In this document: one piece after another, positions 18,701-25,312 of the stretch
Numbering within the stretch: position 1 is the stretch's first letter
How the letters are laid out: every line of letters begins with the position of its first letter
NCBI GenBank assembly: GCA_027019605.1
Contig: JALUWJ010000201.1
Location: forward strand, 1 to 41,739
Source: Henriciella sp.
Lineage (GTDB): Bacteria > Pseudomonadota > Alphaproteobacteria > Caulobacterales > Hyphomonadaceae
Length of the DNA stretch: 41,739 nt
Direction: 5' to 3'
Notes under the pieces: generated by a model
The model's database searches: none
What the model was told of the DNA's origin: nothing
Seen by the model: only the letters and a program-made list of their open reading frames with translations
Translations under genes and position numbers: made by a program

Positions 18701-20270
18701 GCGAGAGCGGACGGAATTGTTCAGACAGCACCGCGACCGGGCTATCATCGCCCATCGAGCCGATGGCCTCTTTGCCATTCTCCGCCATCGGCGCGAGAAT
18801 GAGCTCCAAAGTTTCGAGCGTGAAGCCAGCAACTTTTTGCCGGCGCATCATCATCTCGGTTTCGAACAGACGCGGCTCTGGCCCTGGCCCAATTTCCGGA
18901 TCAAGGTCGCGAACGTTCTTGAGCCATTTCTCATAAGGGTGCTCTTCGGCAAGCTCGTCGACAATCTCTTCGTGCTCGTAAAACTTCCCGGTTTGCAGAT
19001 CAGCGGCAATCATGCCGCCCGCTTTCACGTGTCCACGGCGAACGACTTCATGCCCTGAGAGCGGGCACATGCCGGTTTCAGACCCAACCGCGAGAATACC
19101 GTCCCCGGTCAGCGCATATCGAAGCGGACGCAAACCATTGCGGTCCAAGCCAGCAACCGCCCAACGGCCATCATAGGCGCAAACCGCAGCCGGGCCGTCC
19201 CACGGCTCCATGACAGAGTTACAATAGGCATACAGAGCCGCATGCTTTTCCGGCATGATCGAGGCGCGTTTTGACCAAGCTTCCGGGATCAGCAGCGCCT
19301 TCGTCATTGGTGCCGTGCGGCCGGCTTTACAAAGGATCTCGAACACAGCGTCCAAGGCGCCAGAATCCGAGCTGCCTTGCGGCGCCACGGGTTTTACATC
19401 GTCGACATAGTCGCCAAACGTTCCCGAGACCATTTTGATCTCGTGGCTTTTCATCCAGTTCAGGTTGCCGCGAAGCGTATTGATTTCACCATTGTGGGCG
19501 AGCATCCGGAACGGCTGCGCCAAGGCCCATTGCGGGAACGTATTGGTTGAATAGCGCTGGTGATAAATCGCAACCGCAGACTCAAACCGCTCGTCCTTCA
19601 GGTCGAGATAGAAATTGTCGATATCCTCGGCGAGGAACATGCCTTTATAGATCAGCGATTTGTGGCTGAGCGAGCAGATGTAGAAGCTTGGAATGCCCGC
19701 CTCGCGGGCCCGGCGTTCAATCCGACGGCGACAGATATAAAGCGCCCGCTCCAGCTCTTCCGGATCGCGTGCGCGATCATCGCGGAACATGATCTGTTCG
19801 ATTTCGGGACGCGTGTCCTGTGCCTTCTGACCGATGATAGAGACATCGACCGGCGGCTGGCGCCAGCCATAGATATAGAATCCAAAGTGGAGGATTTCTG
19901 TTTCCACGATCGCCCGCGCCGCTTCTTGCTGGCCAAGATCGGTGCGCGGCAGGAAGATTTGCCCGACGCAGATTGGATCTTCGGTCGGCTCGTGACCGCA
20001 GCGACTGACTTGGTAGCGAAAGAATTCCTGTGGAACCTCAACCCGGATGCCGGCGCCGTCGCCTGTTTTGCCATCCGCATCGACCGCGCCGCGGTGCCAG
20101 ACATTCTTCAGCGCCTTGATGCCCATTTCGACGATTTCACGCCGCGGCTTGCCGTCGAGTGCGGCAACCAGGCCGACGCCGCACGCACTATGCTCATCCT
20201 CAGGATTGTAAGCATGCGCATCGATCAGGCGATCACGATTGGCGAGATAGTTTTGTACGAATTCAGTCAT
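15744..20270 (-). CDS. gltB: Glutamate synthase (NADPH) large subunit
   Basis: The enzyme makes glutamate from glutamine and 2-oxoglutarate with electrons delivered by GltD. The 1508-residue chain has an N-terminal class II glutamine amidotransferase domain whose catalytic cysteine is Cys30 in HSACGVGLVA (normally exposed by removal of the short propeptide). It is followed by the central domain and the FMN-binding synthase domain with the 3Fe-4S cysteines in CIMVRQCHSNTCPVGVC (about residues 1125-1142), and the C-terminal beta-helix (GANGCEYMTGGRVAILG). AGGAAG is the ribosome binding site. Its ATG overlaps the stop of the GFA-domain gene by four bases (ATGA), so translation is probably coupled to the gltD operon. 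Confidence 0.97.
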   Translation of the reverse strand: MTEFVQNYLANRDRLIDAHAYNPEDEHSACGVGLVAALDGKPRREIVEMGIKALKNVWHRGAVDADGKTGDGAGIRVEVPQEFFRYQVSRCGHEPTEDPICVGQIFLPRTDLGQQEAARAIVETEILHFGFYIYGWRQPPVDVSIIGQKAQDTRPEIEQIMFRDDRARDPEELERALYICRRRIERRAREAGIPSFYICSLSHKSLIYKGMFLAEDIDNFYLDLKDERFESAVAIYHQRYSTNTFPQWALAQPFRMLAHNGEINTLRGNLNWMKSHEIKMVSGTFGDYVDDVKPVAPQGSSDSGALDAVFEILCKAGRTAPMTKALLIPEAWSKRASIMPEKHAALYAYCNSVMEPWDGPAAVCAYDGRWAVAGLDRNGLRPLRYALTGDGILAVGSETGMCPLSGHEVVRRGHVKAGGMIAADLQTGKFYEHEEIVDELAEEHPYEKWLKNVRDLDPEIGPGPEPRLFETEMMMRRQKVAGFTLETLELILAPMAENGKEAIGSMGDDSPVAVLSEQFRPLSHFFRQNFSQVTNPPVDPLREDRVMSLKTRFKNLGNVLTTDETQQDVFVLDSPVLSTGMYERLTKMLGDGVQKIDCTFELDDATGDGRALKDALSRIRQEAEDAVRAGREHIVLTDETQGDTHVAIPMILATGAVHSHLVAQGLRTFCSITVRSSECIDTHYFAVLIGVGATCVNAYLAQDAIADRHDRGLLGDITLGQAVLNFKKAIEAGLLKIMSKMGISVISSYRGGYNFEALGLSRALVADYFPGLASRISGLGLAGIEENAVTRHEEAFDEDVVALPVGGFYRLRARSEPHALDGNSIHMLQAACDRGDYSLFQKYTDVIEKRDEPIQLRDLLDFKPAGPEEPLERVQSVNEIRKRFVTPGMSLGALSPEAHGTLNVAMNRIGAKSVSGEGGEVRERYRPLPNGDNMNSAVKQVASGRFGVTAEYLNNCREVEIKVAQGAKPGEGGQLPGFKVTEFIAKNRHSTPGVTLISPPPHHDIYSIEDLAQLIYDLKQINPDCRVCVKLVAQSGVGTVAAGVAKAKADIILIAGGVGGTGASPQTSIKYAGLPWEMGLAEAHQVLSLNNLRDKVTLRTDGGLRTGRDIVIAAMLGAEEYGIGTASLVAMGCIMVRQCHSNTCPVGVCTQDESLRAKFTGTADKVINLMSFVAEDARRILASLGLNSLDEAIGRTDLLAQVSRGAPHLDDLDLNPLLVQVDTATAISYEPNRREDVPDTLDAQILRDGEPFFARGEKMQLTYEVQNVQRTIGARASSAIVRKFGEKALPEGRLHIRLTGSAGQSLGAFSVQGLLLDVIGDANDYVGKGLSGATIQLRPPADASYQSGENTIIGNTCLYGATSGKLYAAGQAGVRFGVRNSGAEAVVEGCGANGCEYMTGGRVAILGSVGDNFGAGMTGGIAYIWDPEKRFEHVANPDAIDWYPVGDMDQKHIDVFKMMLDIHQERTGSARAAELLQEWDQTVSETLMIVPKEISDRVLGDTKIEKVG

Positions 20271-20701
20271 TGCGGAGCTTCCTCTGCATCGGGGGCATAT
20301 TTGGCAAACACTTCGGCGCCAGTCAGTTGGGGGGCATCATCGGTGATGTCGTAATAGTCAGGCTTCTCATCGATGAAGTAATGTTCGGTGATCTTCAGGC
20401 CTTTGGGCATGTCGAATGATCCGGACTCGCCCATGATCAATCCACCGTCGAGCAAACGATAGAACAGGGTTGAGCCGCACGTTTTGCAAAAGCCGCGTTC
20501 AGCCCAGTCTGAACTGCTATACCAGCCGACATTGTCTTCACCCTTGGTGATCTGGATGCCATCGGCGAAGTTCGCTGAAAGGGACGGGCCGCCATGCCAA
20601 CGCTGACACATTTCACAGTGACAGGAAGCGACGCTCGCCTCGCCAAGACCTTGCATTTCGATGGCGCCGCAGAGGCAGCGCCCATTGTGCACGTCTGCCA
20701 T
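20267..20701 (-). CDS. GFA-domain (glutathione-dependent formaldehyde-activating enzyme-like) zinc protein
   Basis: This 144-residue protein has the cysteine pattern of the GFA fold: Cys9 and Cys11 (GRCLCGAIE), Cys27/Cys29/Cys32 (SCHCEMCQRWHGG) and Cys72/Cys75 (FCKTCGSTLF), which bind two zinc ions. The founding member was proposed to speed the glutathione-formaldehyde reaction; most relatives have no proven role. It starts one base after the CsaA-like gene and overlaps gltB by four bases, so it is embedded in the glutamate synthase operon. A functional link to glutamate supply (for example for glutathione) is only a guess from position. Confidence 0.9.
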   Translation of the reverse strand: MADVHNGRCLCGAIEMQGLGEASVASCHCEMCQRWHGGPSLSANFADGIQITKGEDNVGWYSSSDWAERGFCKTCGSTLFYRLLDGGLIMGESGSFDMPKGLKITEHYFIDEKPDYYDITDDAPQLTGAEVFAKYAPDAEEAPQ

Positions 20702-20702
20702 C

Positions 20703-21074
20703 TCAACTTATCCTTGTGCCATTGGCGATCGGTGCATCCGGGCCAGCGAGCCGAATGGCGCCTGCATCATCGGCAAACCCCAAAGTCAGCACTTCCGACA
20801 TGAACTTGCCGATCTGGCGCGGCGGGAAGTTCACGACGCCCATCACCTGACGGCCGATCAAAGTATCAGGCGCATAATGTTCGGTGATTTGAGCCGAGCT
20901 CTTTTTGGCACCAATCGTCTCACCGAAATCGATGACCATTTTGATCGATGGCTTGCGCGCACCCTCCAGAGGCGCGGCATCCGTCACGGTGCCGATCCGG
21001 ATGTCCACGGCAAGAAAGTCGTCGAAGCTGATTTCGGGCATGGCCGGCGCGTCCGGCGTAAAGCTTAAATGCAT
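20703..21074 (-). CDS. CsaA-like tRNA-binding (OB-fold) protein
   Basis: The 123-residue chain is a single tRNA-binding OB domain of the CsaA/YgjH type, also seen at the C-terminus of bacterial methionyl-tRNA synthetases: ISFDDFLAVDIRIGTV (about 15-30), ARKPSIKMVIDFGE (39-52) and the signature GRQVMGVVNFPPRQIG (73-88). CsaA proteins are dimers with chaperone-like and tRNA-binding activity. The start at 21074 has GGAG seven bases upstream; the internal ATG at 21041, which would match the usual CsaA length, has none. It starts three bases after the gltD stop and is in that operon. Whether it is the functional CsaA of this organism is not shown. Confidence 0.88.
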   Translation of the reverse strand: MHLSFTPDAPAMPEISFDDFLAVDIRIGTVTDAAPLEGARKPSIKMVIDFGETIGAKKSSAQITEHYAPDTLIGRQVMGVVNFPPRQIGKFMSEVLTLGFADDAGAIRLAGPDAPIANGTRIS

Positions 21075-21077
21075 GCT

Positions 21078-22523
21078 CTACTCCGCTGCGACTTTGCGCG
21101 CTTTCGCAGCGGCGCGCATGGACTTGTGCATTTGCTCCGCCGCCTCGCGGCCATCGACAATGGCCCACACGACCAGAGACGCGCCGCGCACAATATCGCC
21201 CGCCGCGTAGACTCCAGGCAGGCTCGTTTCCATGGTCTTGAAGTCGACTTGAATCGCGCCCCAACGATTTACGCGTAGGGCGGACTCGTCGAACAAAACG
21301 GGCAAGTCTTCAGGATCAAAACCGAGCGCCTTGATCACCATGTCGGCTTTCATGTCGACCGTCTCATCAGTTTTCTCTGGAGACTGACGGCCGGACGCGT
21401 CTGGTGCACCCAGTTTCATGCGGCGGACTTTCACGCCTTTGACCTTGTTGGCTTTGGTGTGAAGCACAGCTTCTGGGCCAGACAGCCACTCAAATTTAAC
21501 GCCTTCTTCCTCTGCGTTTGCGACCTCGCGCTGCGAACCCGGCATGTTGGCGCGGTCGCGGCGATAGAGACAAGTCACAGCTTTCGCGCCTTGGCGCACC
21601 GCCGTGCGGACGCAGTCCATCGCCGTGTCGCCGCCGCCAATAACGACCACGCGCTTGCCATCAGCGTTCAGCGGGCCTTCTTCAAAAGCTTCAACCGTAT
21701 CGCCGAAACCAACGCGGTTGGACGCGGTCAAATAATCGAGCGCCGCATGCACGCCATCCGCTCCGACGCCTGGAACCTTCAGATCGCGCGCTTTGTAAAC
21801 GCCCGTCGCGATCAGGACGGTGTCATGGCTGTCGCGGATCTCGGTCAGGCTAATATCTTGGCCGACATCGCAATTGAAACGGAACGTTATGCCGCCGTCT
21901 TCCAAATGCTTGATGCGACGTTCAACAATGTCTTTTTCGAGCTTGAAGCCAGGAATGCCATAAACGAGCAGGCCGCCGCCGCGATCATAGCGGTCATAGA
22001 CGGTGACTTGATAGCCTTTCCGGCGCAGCTGTTCGGCAGCTGCCAAACCACCAGGCCCAGCGCCAATGATCCCAGCGGACTGCGTGCGCTCGCGCCGCGG
22101 CTTGATCGGCTTGATCCAACCCTCTTCCCAAGCGGTGTCTGTGATATGACGCTCGATCGAGCCAATTGTCACTGTGCCGTGGCCAGACTGCTCAATCGTA
22201 CAGATGCCCTCACAGAGACGGTCTTGCGGGCAGATACGGCCGCATATCTCTGGCATATTATTGGTCGCGCTTGAGACCGCATAGGCTTCTTCCAAGCGGT
22301 CTTCGGCCGCGAGCTTCAACCAATCTGGGATATTGTTTGAGAGCGGGCAGCCTTGCTGACAAAACGGAACCCCGCACTGTGAACAGCGTGACGCCTGGTC
22401 TCGCGCGGCCTTTTGAGCGTAATCCCCATAGATCTCATTAAAGTCAGTTTTACGCGTCTTCGCCGAGCGCTTTTTCGGCATGGCGCGGTCAACTTTGATG
22501 AATTGCAGCATTTTTTCTGCCAT
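21078..22523 (-). CDS. gltD: Glutamate synthase (NADPH) small subunit
   Basis: GltD oxidises NADPH on FAD and passes electrons through 4Fe-4S clusters to GltB. The 481 residues are standard. The N-terminal cluster cysteines are Cys47/50/55/59 (CSQCGVPFCQQGC) and Cys94/98/104/108 (CGRICPQDRLCEGIC). The FAD-binding GIIGAGPGGL is at 151-160, the NADPH-binding VVVIGGGDTAMDC lies near 290, and the C-terminal GVYAAGDIVRGASLVVWAI is the FAD site close. GGGAG lies six bases before the ATG. It is the first gene of a unit gltD, CsaA-like, GFA, gltB. The 236-base upstream region holds AT-rich inverted repeats that may be its operator. Confidence 0.96.
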   Translation of the reverse strand: MAEKMLQFIKVDRAMPKKRSAKTRKTDFNEIYGDYAQKAARDQASRCSQCGVPFCQQGCPLSNNIPDWLKLAAEDRLEEAYAVSSATNNMPEICGRICPQDRLCEGICTIEQSGHGTVTIGSIERHITDTAWEEGWIKPIKPRRERTQSAGIIGAGPGGLAAAEQLRRKGYQVTVYDRYDRGGGLLVYGIPGFKLEKDIVERRIKHLEDGGITFRFNCDVGQDISLTEIRDSHDTVLIATGVYKARDLKVPGVGADGVHAALDYLTASNRVGFGDTVEAFEEGPLNADGKRVVVIGGGDTAMDCVRTAVRQGAKAVTCLYRRDRANMPGSQREVANAEEEGVKFEWLSGPEAVLHTKANKVKGVKVRRMKLGAPDASGRQSPEKTDETVDMKADMVIKALGFDPEDLPVLFDESALRVNRWGAIQVDFKTMETSLPGVYAAGDIVRGASLVVWAIVDGREAAEQMHKSMRAAAKARKVAAE

Positions 22524-22605
22524 AGTGAGCTCCCAAGGGTAGAGCTTTGCTTATGCGCAACCAAAACAGGCGTCGCAAGGGCGAATTCTACCTATGTGGA
22601 TCGTT

Positions 22606-22686
22606 TTGATATATATTTACTGCTACAAATCCACTCACCAGCGCAGCGTGAAAACCATTCTCATATTTTATATATCAATTTGATAT
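22606..22686. promoter_or_regulatory. Cluster of TTGATAT half-sites between divergent gltD and uppP
   Basis: TTGATATATA (22606-22615) is repeated as its inverse TATATATCAA (22669-22678), centre to centre 63 bases, which is six helical turns. The second copy is also one arm of the 15-base palindrome ATATCAA-T-TTGATAT (22672-22686). The region is strikingly AT-rich compared with its flanks. It looks like a multi-site operator, possibly with looping, for gltD or uppP. No known regulator's consensus is claimed. Confidence 0.45.
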
Positions 22687-22759
22687 TTGCAAATCCCGCG
22701 TGCGCGATGGCGAGAATTATGCAAGAGGCTAGACCACGTTCAAAATCTGCGGACCCGCT

Positions 22760-23611
22760 ATGTCACTGCTCCAGCTGATTATCATTTCCCTTGTACAGGG
22801 CATCACCGAATGGCTCCCGATTTCCTCTTCGGGGCATGTGCTGCTTGCTGCCAACCTGTTTACCTTGGAAGGGCGGGACGAATTGCTGATCAATGCCGTC
22901 TCAAATTTGGGAACTCTTGCAGCGATGCTGATCTATTTCCGTAAAGACGTCGCTGCTGCAACGCTCGGCGGGTTTGAGCTGCTCGGCGCGGGGTTTCGAA
23001 AGGCACAATTGTCTCGCGGGGCCCATCTCGCGCTTTGCATCATTGTCGCGACCCCGATCGCCATCATCGCCGCGATTGCGCACGAAATGTTCGTTCCGGA
23101 CAGTATCCAGGCGCATCTCCGCAGTGTGTGGACCGTCGCTGGCGCCACCATCGGCTTTGGCCTGTTACTCTGGTGGGCGGATGTCGCGGGCGGCAAAGAC
23201 CGCACCGAAAAAGATATGACGCTCGGCCACGCAGTGATGATTGGCGCGACCCAAGCGATTGCCGCACTGATCCCTGGCACCAGCCGCTCTGGCATCACCA
23301 TGACCGCCGCGCGCGCACTTGGTTATGAACGCACAGAGGCGGCTCGTTTCTCCATGCTAATCGGCGCGCCCATTCTCGCAGCAGCAGGGCTCTACGGCGC
23401 AATCGGATTGCTGGACGCAGACACCGCAGGCGGCATTGTCACGCTGCGGGACGGAATGATCGTCGCCGCCCTCGCTTTCGTCTCTGGAATCGCCTCCATC
23501 CACGCCTTGATGACGCTTCTGAAACGAATGAGTTTCCTGCCCTTCGTCATCTATCGGCTTCTATTGGGCGCAGGCCTCATCCTCGCGGCACCCGTCTTGG
23601 GATTGATTTAA
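22760..23611 (+). CDS. uppP: Undecaprenyl-diphosphatase (UppP/BacA)
   Basis: This integral membrane enzyme dephosphorylates undecaprenyl diphosphate and so recycles the lipid carrier used for peptidoglycan and polysaccharide repeat units; overproduction gives bacitracin resistance. The 283 residues contain the two catalytic segments QGITEWLPISSSGH (13-26, Glu17) and PGTSRSG (172-178), and about eight hydrophobic helices. No strong ribosome binding site is visible (only GCGGAC before the ATG). It is divergent from gltD. The carrier it regenerates is needed by the Wzx/Wzy pathway encoded later in the window. Confidence 0.96.
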   Translation: MSLLQLIIISLVQGITEWLPISSSGHVLLAANLFTLEGRDELLINAVSNLGTLAAMLIYFRKDVAAATLGGFELLGAGFRKAQLSRGAHLALCIIVATPIAIIAAIAHEMFVPDSIQAHLRSVWTVAGATIGFGLLLWWADVAGGKDRTEKDMTLGHAVMIGATQAIAALIPGTSRSGITMTAARALGYERTEAARFSMLIGAPILAAAGLYGAIGLLDADTAGGIVTLRDGMIVAALAFVSGIASIHALMTLLKRMSFLPFVIYRLLLGAGLILAAPVLGLI

Positions 23612-23623
23612 AAGGGAAAAATT

Positions 23624-23649
23624 CTGTCCTGACACTTTTTTACTGGCGT
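23624..23649 (+). promoter_or_regulatory. Two-part upstream motif, copy 1
   Basis: CTGTCCTGACAC, seven bases, then CTGGCGT. The same pair with the same seven-base spacing occurs at 24583-24608 before the paralogous gene, and both copies lie about 80 bases before the start codon. TGTCC with CGT 17 bases on could be an extracytoplasmic-function sigma promoter; the first half is also close to a palindrome. Which reading is right cannot be told from sequence. Confidence 0.6.
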
Positions 23650-23730
23650 CTTGGCAGGATCCTCCTTTTATAGAGAGCGATATGTCGAAAAGTGCGGGCC
23701 ACTGGTCCAGCCAATCTGATCGAGTACGTG

Positions 23731-24543
23731 ATGAAGCGCCGAGAAAAGAAAAGCGAAAGCTTAGACATTCGTCTGCCATACCAACAGAAGCAAGACTTCA
23801 TGGCAGCCACAAAGCAACGAGGCGAAAGCGCCTCGGAAGCTCTGCGCCGCTACATCGCTGACTATATCGAGGAGGCTCGACTGGCCGAACAACCCCATCC
23901 GGTCCAGGAGATTACCATGACCCTCGCACGACATCGCTTTAAATCCCTCGCCACCGCGGCGGGCGCCGCCATTGGCGTGTTTTCCGTTACCGCCCTACCT
24001 TCAGCCGCCGACGCCACCGCCTTTGAGGCGCTCGACAAAAACAATGATGGCGTGCTCACAGAGGGCGAGATCGCTCCGGGCTATGATGCCGACATCATCA
24101 AAAAACTCGATACAGATGGCTCTGGCGGCGTCAGCCAGGCCGAGCTTGAAGCCGCTGGCAATCACATCGTCATCCATGACAGCGAGACCGCCTCTGAAGA
24201 GGACGGCCAGGAAGTAACCCGCAAGACGATGAAAGTCTTGAAGTTCAGCGACTCTGCAGATGGTGAAATCCACGGCGAGGTGACCACCGAAGTCGACAAG
24301 CGCATTACCATCAAACGCATGGGCGAGGGCGAAGAACTCTCTGAAGAAGAGCTGGAAGCCCTGATTCAGGAAGCGCTCGCCGAAGCCGGCGGCGAAGGCA
24401 ACATCGATATCGACCTCGATTTCGACACTGAGACGGTCTTCAAAGAATCCAGTGAGTCTGGCGACACGCGCATTATCGTCAAAAAGATAAAGCGCTCAGA
24501 AACGTCGACAAACTCAGAGACTGACACGGACGAGACCGAGTAG
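23731..24543 (+). CDS. RHH-like domain fused to a signal segment and an EF-hand domain
   Basis: From ATG 23731 the protein has 270 residues. Residues 9-50 (SESLDIRLPYQQKQDF, then SASEALRRYIADYIEE) look like a ribbon-helix-helix DNA-binding domain: one strand and two helices. Residues 63-95 are a complete signal-peptide-like stretch, starting with an internal Met63, basic residues and a hydrophobic core, and ending SAADATA. Two EF-hand loops follow: DKNNDGVLTEGE (102-113) and DTDGSGGVSQAE (127-138), with calcium ligands at the expected positions. The rest is very acidic. The internal ATG at 23917 has CAGGAG six bases upstream, so a second product, a plain secreted EF-hand protein, is plausible. 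The outer start has only a weak binding site. The next gene is a paralog. Confidence 0.75.
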   Translation: MKRREKKSESLDIRLPYQQKQDFMAATKQRGESASEALRRYIADYIEEARLAEQPHPVQEITMTLARHRFKSLATAAGAAIGVFSVTALPSAADATAFEALDKNNDGVLTEGEIAPGYDADIIKKLDTDGSGGVSQAELEAAGNHIVIHDSETASEEDGQEVTRKTMKVLKFSDSADGEIHGEVTTEVDKRITIKRMGEGEELSEEELEALIQEALAEAGGEGNIDIDLDFDTETVFKESSESGDTRIIVKKIKRSETSTNSETDTDETE

Positions 24544-24573
24544 AACACGGCCCGTTCGCCCCATCATAATAAG

Positions 24574-24628
24574 ACCGAAAGCCTGTCCGGACACGAAAAG
24601 TCTGGCGTATGAACGGGCTTTCGGTTTT
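24574..24628 (+). terminator. Terminator-like inverted repeat wrapped around motif copy 2
   Basis: ACCGAAAGCC (24574-24583) pairs perfectly with GGCTTTCGGT (24616-24625), followed by TTTT. The 32-base loop contains nearly the whole two-part motif of the next gene, including the palindrome TGTCCGGACA. It may terminate the EF-hand gene while the next promoter starts inside the loop. The long loop makes terminator function uncertain. Confidence 0.45.
24583..24608 (+). promoter_or_regulatory. Two-part upstream motif, copy 2
   Basis: CTGTCCGGACAC, seven bases, then CTGGCGT: 18 of the 19 fixed bases agree with copy 1 and the spacing is identical, while the seven-base spacer differs completely. In this copy TGTCCGGACA is a perfect 10-base palindrome. 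The start codon lies 75 bases downstream. Confidence 0.6.
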
Positions 24629-24683
24629 CACGCCCTCACGAAGCGGTCCTGATACGGGCACCGACGAACCTTCGGAGAGCGGC

Positions 24684-25289
24684 ATGACGAAACCACGCCC
24701 GGAAAAGAAGACTGAAATGATTGAAGTGCGCCTGCCGCACTCCAAGAAAGAAGCCTTCAAGCGCGCGTGTGAAGAAGAAGGGATCACGGTCAGCCATGCC
24801 GTGCGCACCTTTGTTGATGCTTATCTGCGCCGGTCTCGCCGGATGAAAGCCAAACGTATCGCAAAGGACATATCGATGACCCTCATCCGCAATCCCATCA
24901 AAACCACTGGCGGCCTCGGCGCCGCGCTTGCAGCCGCCTTTGGCGTGGTGGCCTTGTCAGCTTCGCCCAGTTTCGCCGACCGCGACACCCAGCCGATCGA
25001 ACCGCCAGTGCCTGACTATCCGATCGACCTTGCCAGCCAGGGCATTGGCGCCCATTGCGACAACTATTTCGATGTTAGTCCGGAAGGCTATGTCATCAAT
25101 CTAGAGGTTAAATGCGGACACCCCGGATTCGTCGCATCATCACGAAACGCAGTTTCCACGCTTCGGTTCGAACCCAAAATCGTCGACGGCGTCGCGGTTG
25201 TCCGGAAGGGCGTCGTCTATCCCGTCGTCTATTTCCTGCAGGATGAAGACGGGAATGACATTGCGTCCCTAATGTCTGAAAGCGGTTAA
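24684..25289 (+). CDS. RHH-like domain fused to a signal segment and a TonB-C-like domain
   Basis: From ATG 24684 (GGAG six bases upstream) the protein has 201 residues. Residues 10-50 (TEMIEVRLPHSKKEAF, then TVSHAVRTFVDAYLRR) are RHH-like. Residues 65-99 form a signal-peptide-like segment ending SFAD. Residues 111-186 resemble the C-terminal domain of TonB-type energy transducers (YPIDLASQG, GYVINLEVKCG, AVSTLRFEPKIVDG, VVYPVVYFLQ), with Cys125 and Cys144. Aligned without gaps to the first 60 matching residues of the upstream protein, 19 are identical. Internal Met65 (ATG 24876) has AAGGA seven bases upstream, at the same place as in the paralog. No proline-rich periplasmic spanner is present, so it is unlikely to be a true TonB. 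Confidence 0.75.
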   Translation: MTKPRPEKKTEMIEVRLPHSKKEAFKRACEEEGITVSHAVRTFVDAYLRRSRRMKAKRIAKDISMTLIRNPIKTTGGLGAALAAAFGVVALSASPSFADRDTQPIEPPVPDYPIDLASQGIGAHCDNYFDVSPEGYVINLEVKCGHPGFVASSRNAVSTLRFEPKIVDGVAVVRKGVVYPVVYFLQDEDGNDIASLMSESG

Positions 25290-25312
25290 AGCTTAAACCG
25301 CTTCAGACTTTT
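25274..25312. terminator. Shared hairpin terminator containing both stop codons
   Basis: GTCTGAAAGCGGTT (25274-25287) pairs with AACCGCTTCAGAC (25296-25308), 13 pairs with one bulged base and an 8-base loop, followed by TTTT on the plus strand. The stop codons of the two convergent genes both fall in or at the loop. Confidence 0.75.

Noticed and set aside
19560-20354. 264-codon plus-strand open frame opposite gltB
   Set aside because: It is antisense to the conserved amidotransferase domain and crosses into the GFA gene; no support.
24684-25289. True TonB energy transducer
   Set aside because: There is no proline-rich spanner, the N-terminus carries an RHH-like domain and no ExbB/ExbD genes are nearby; only the C-terminal fold looks related.
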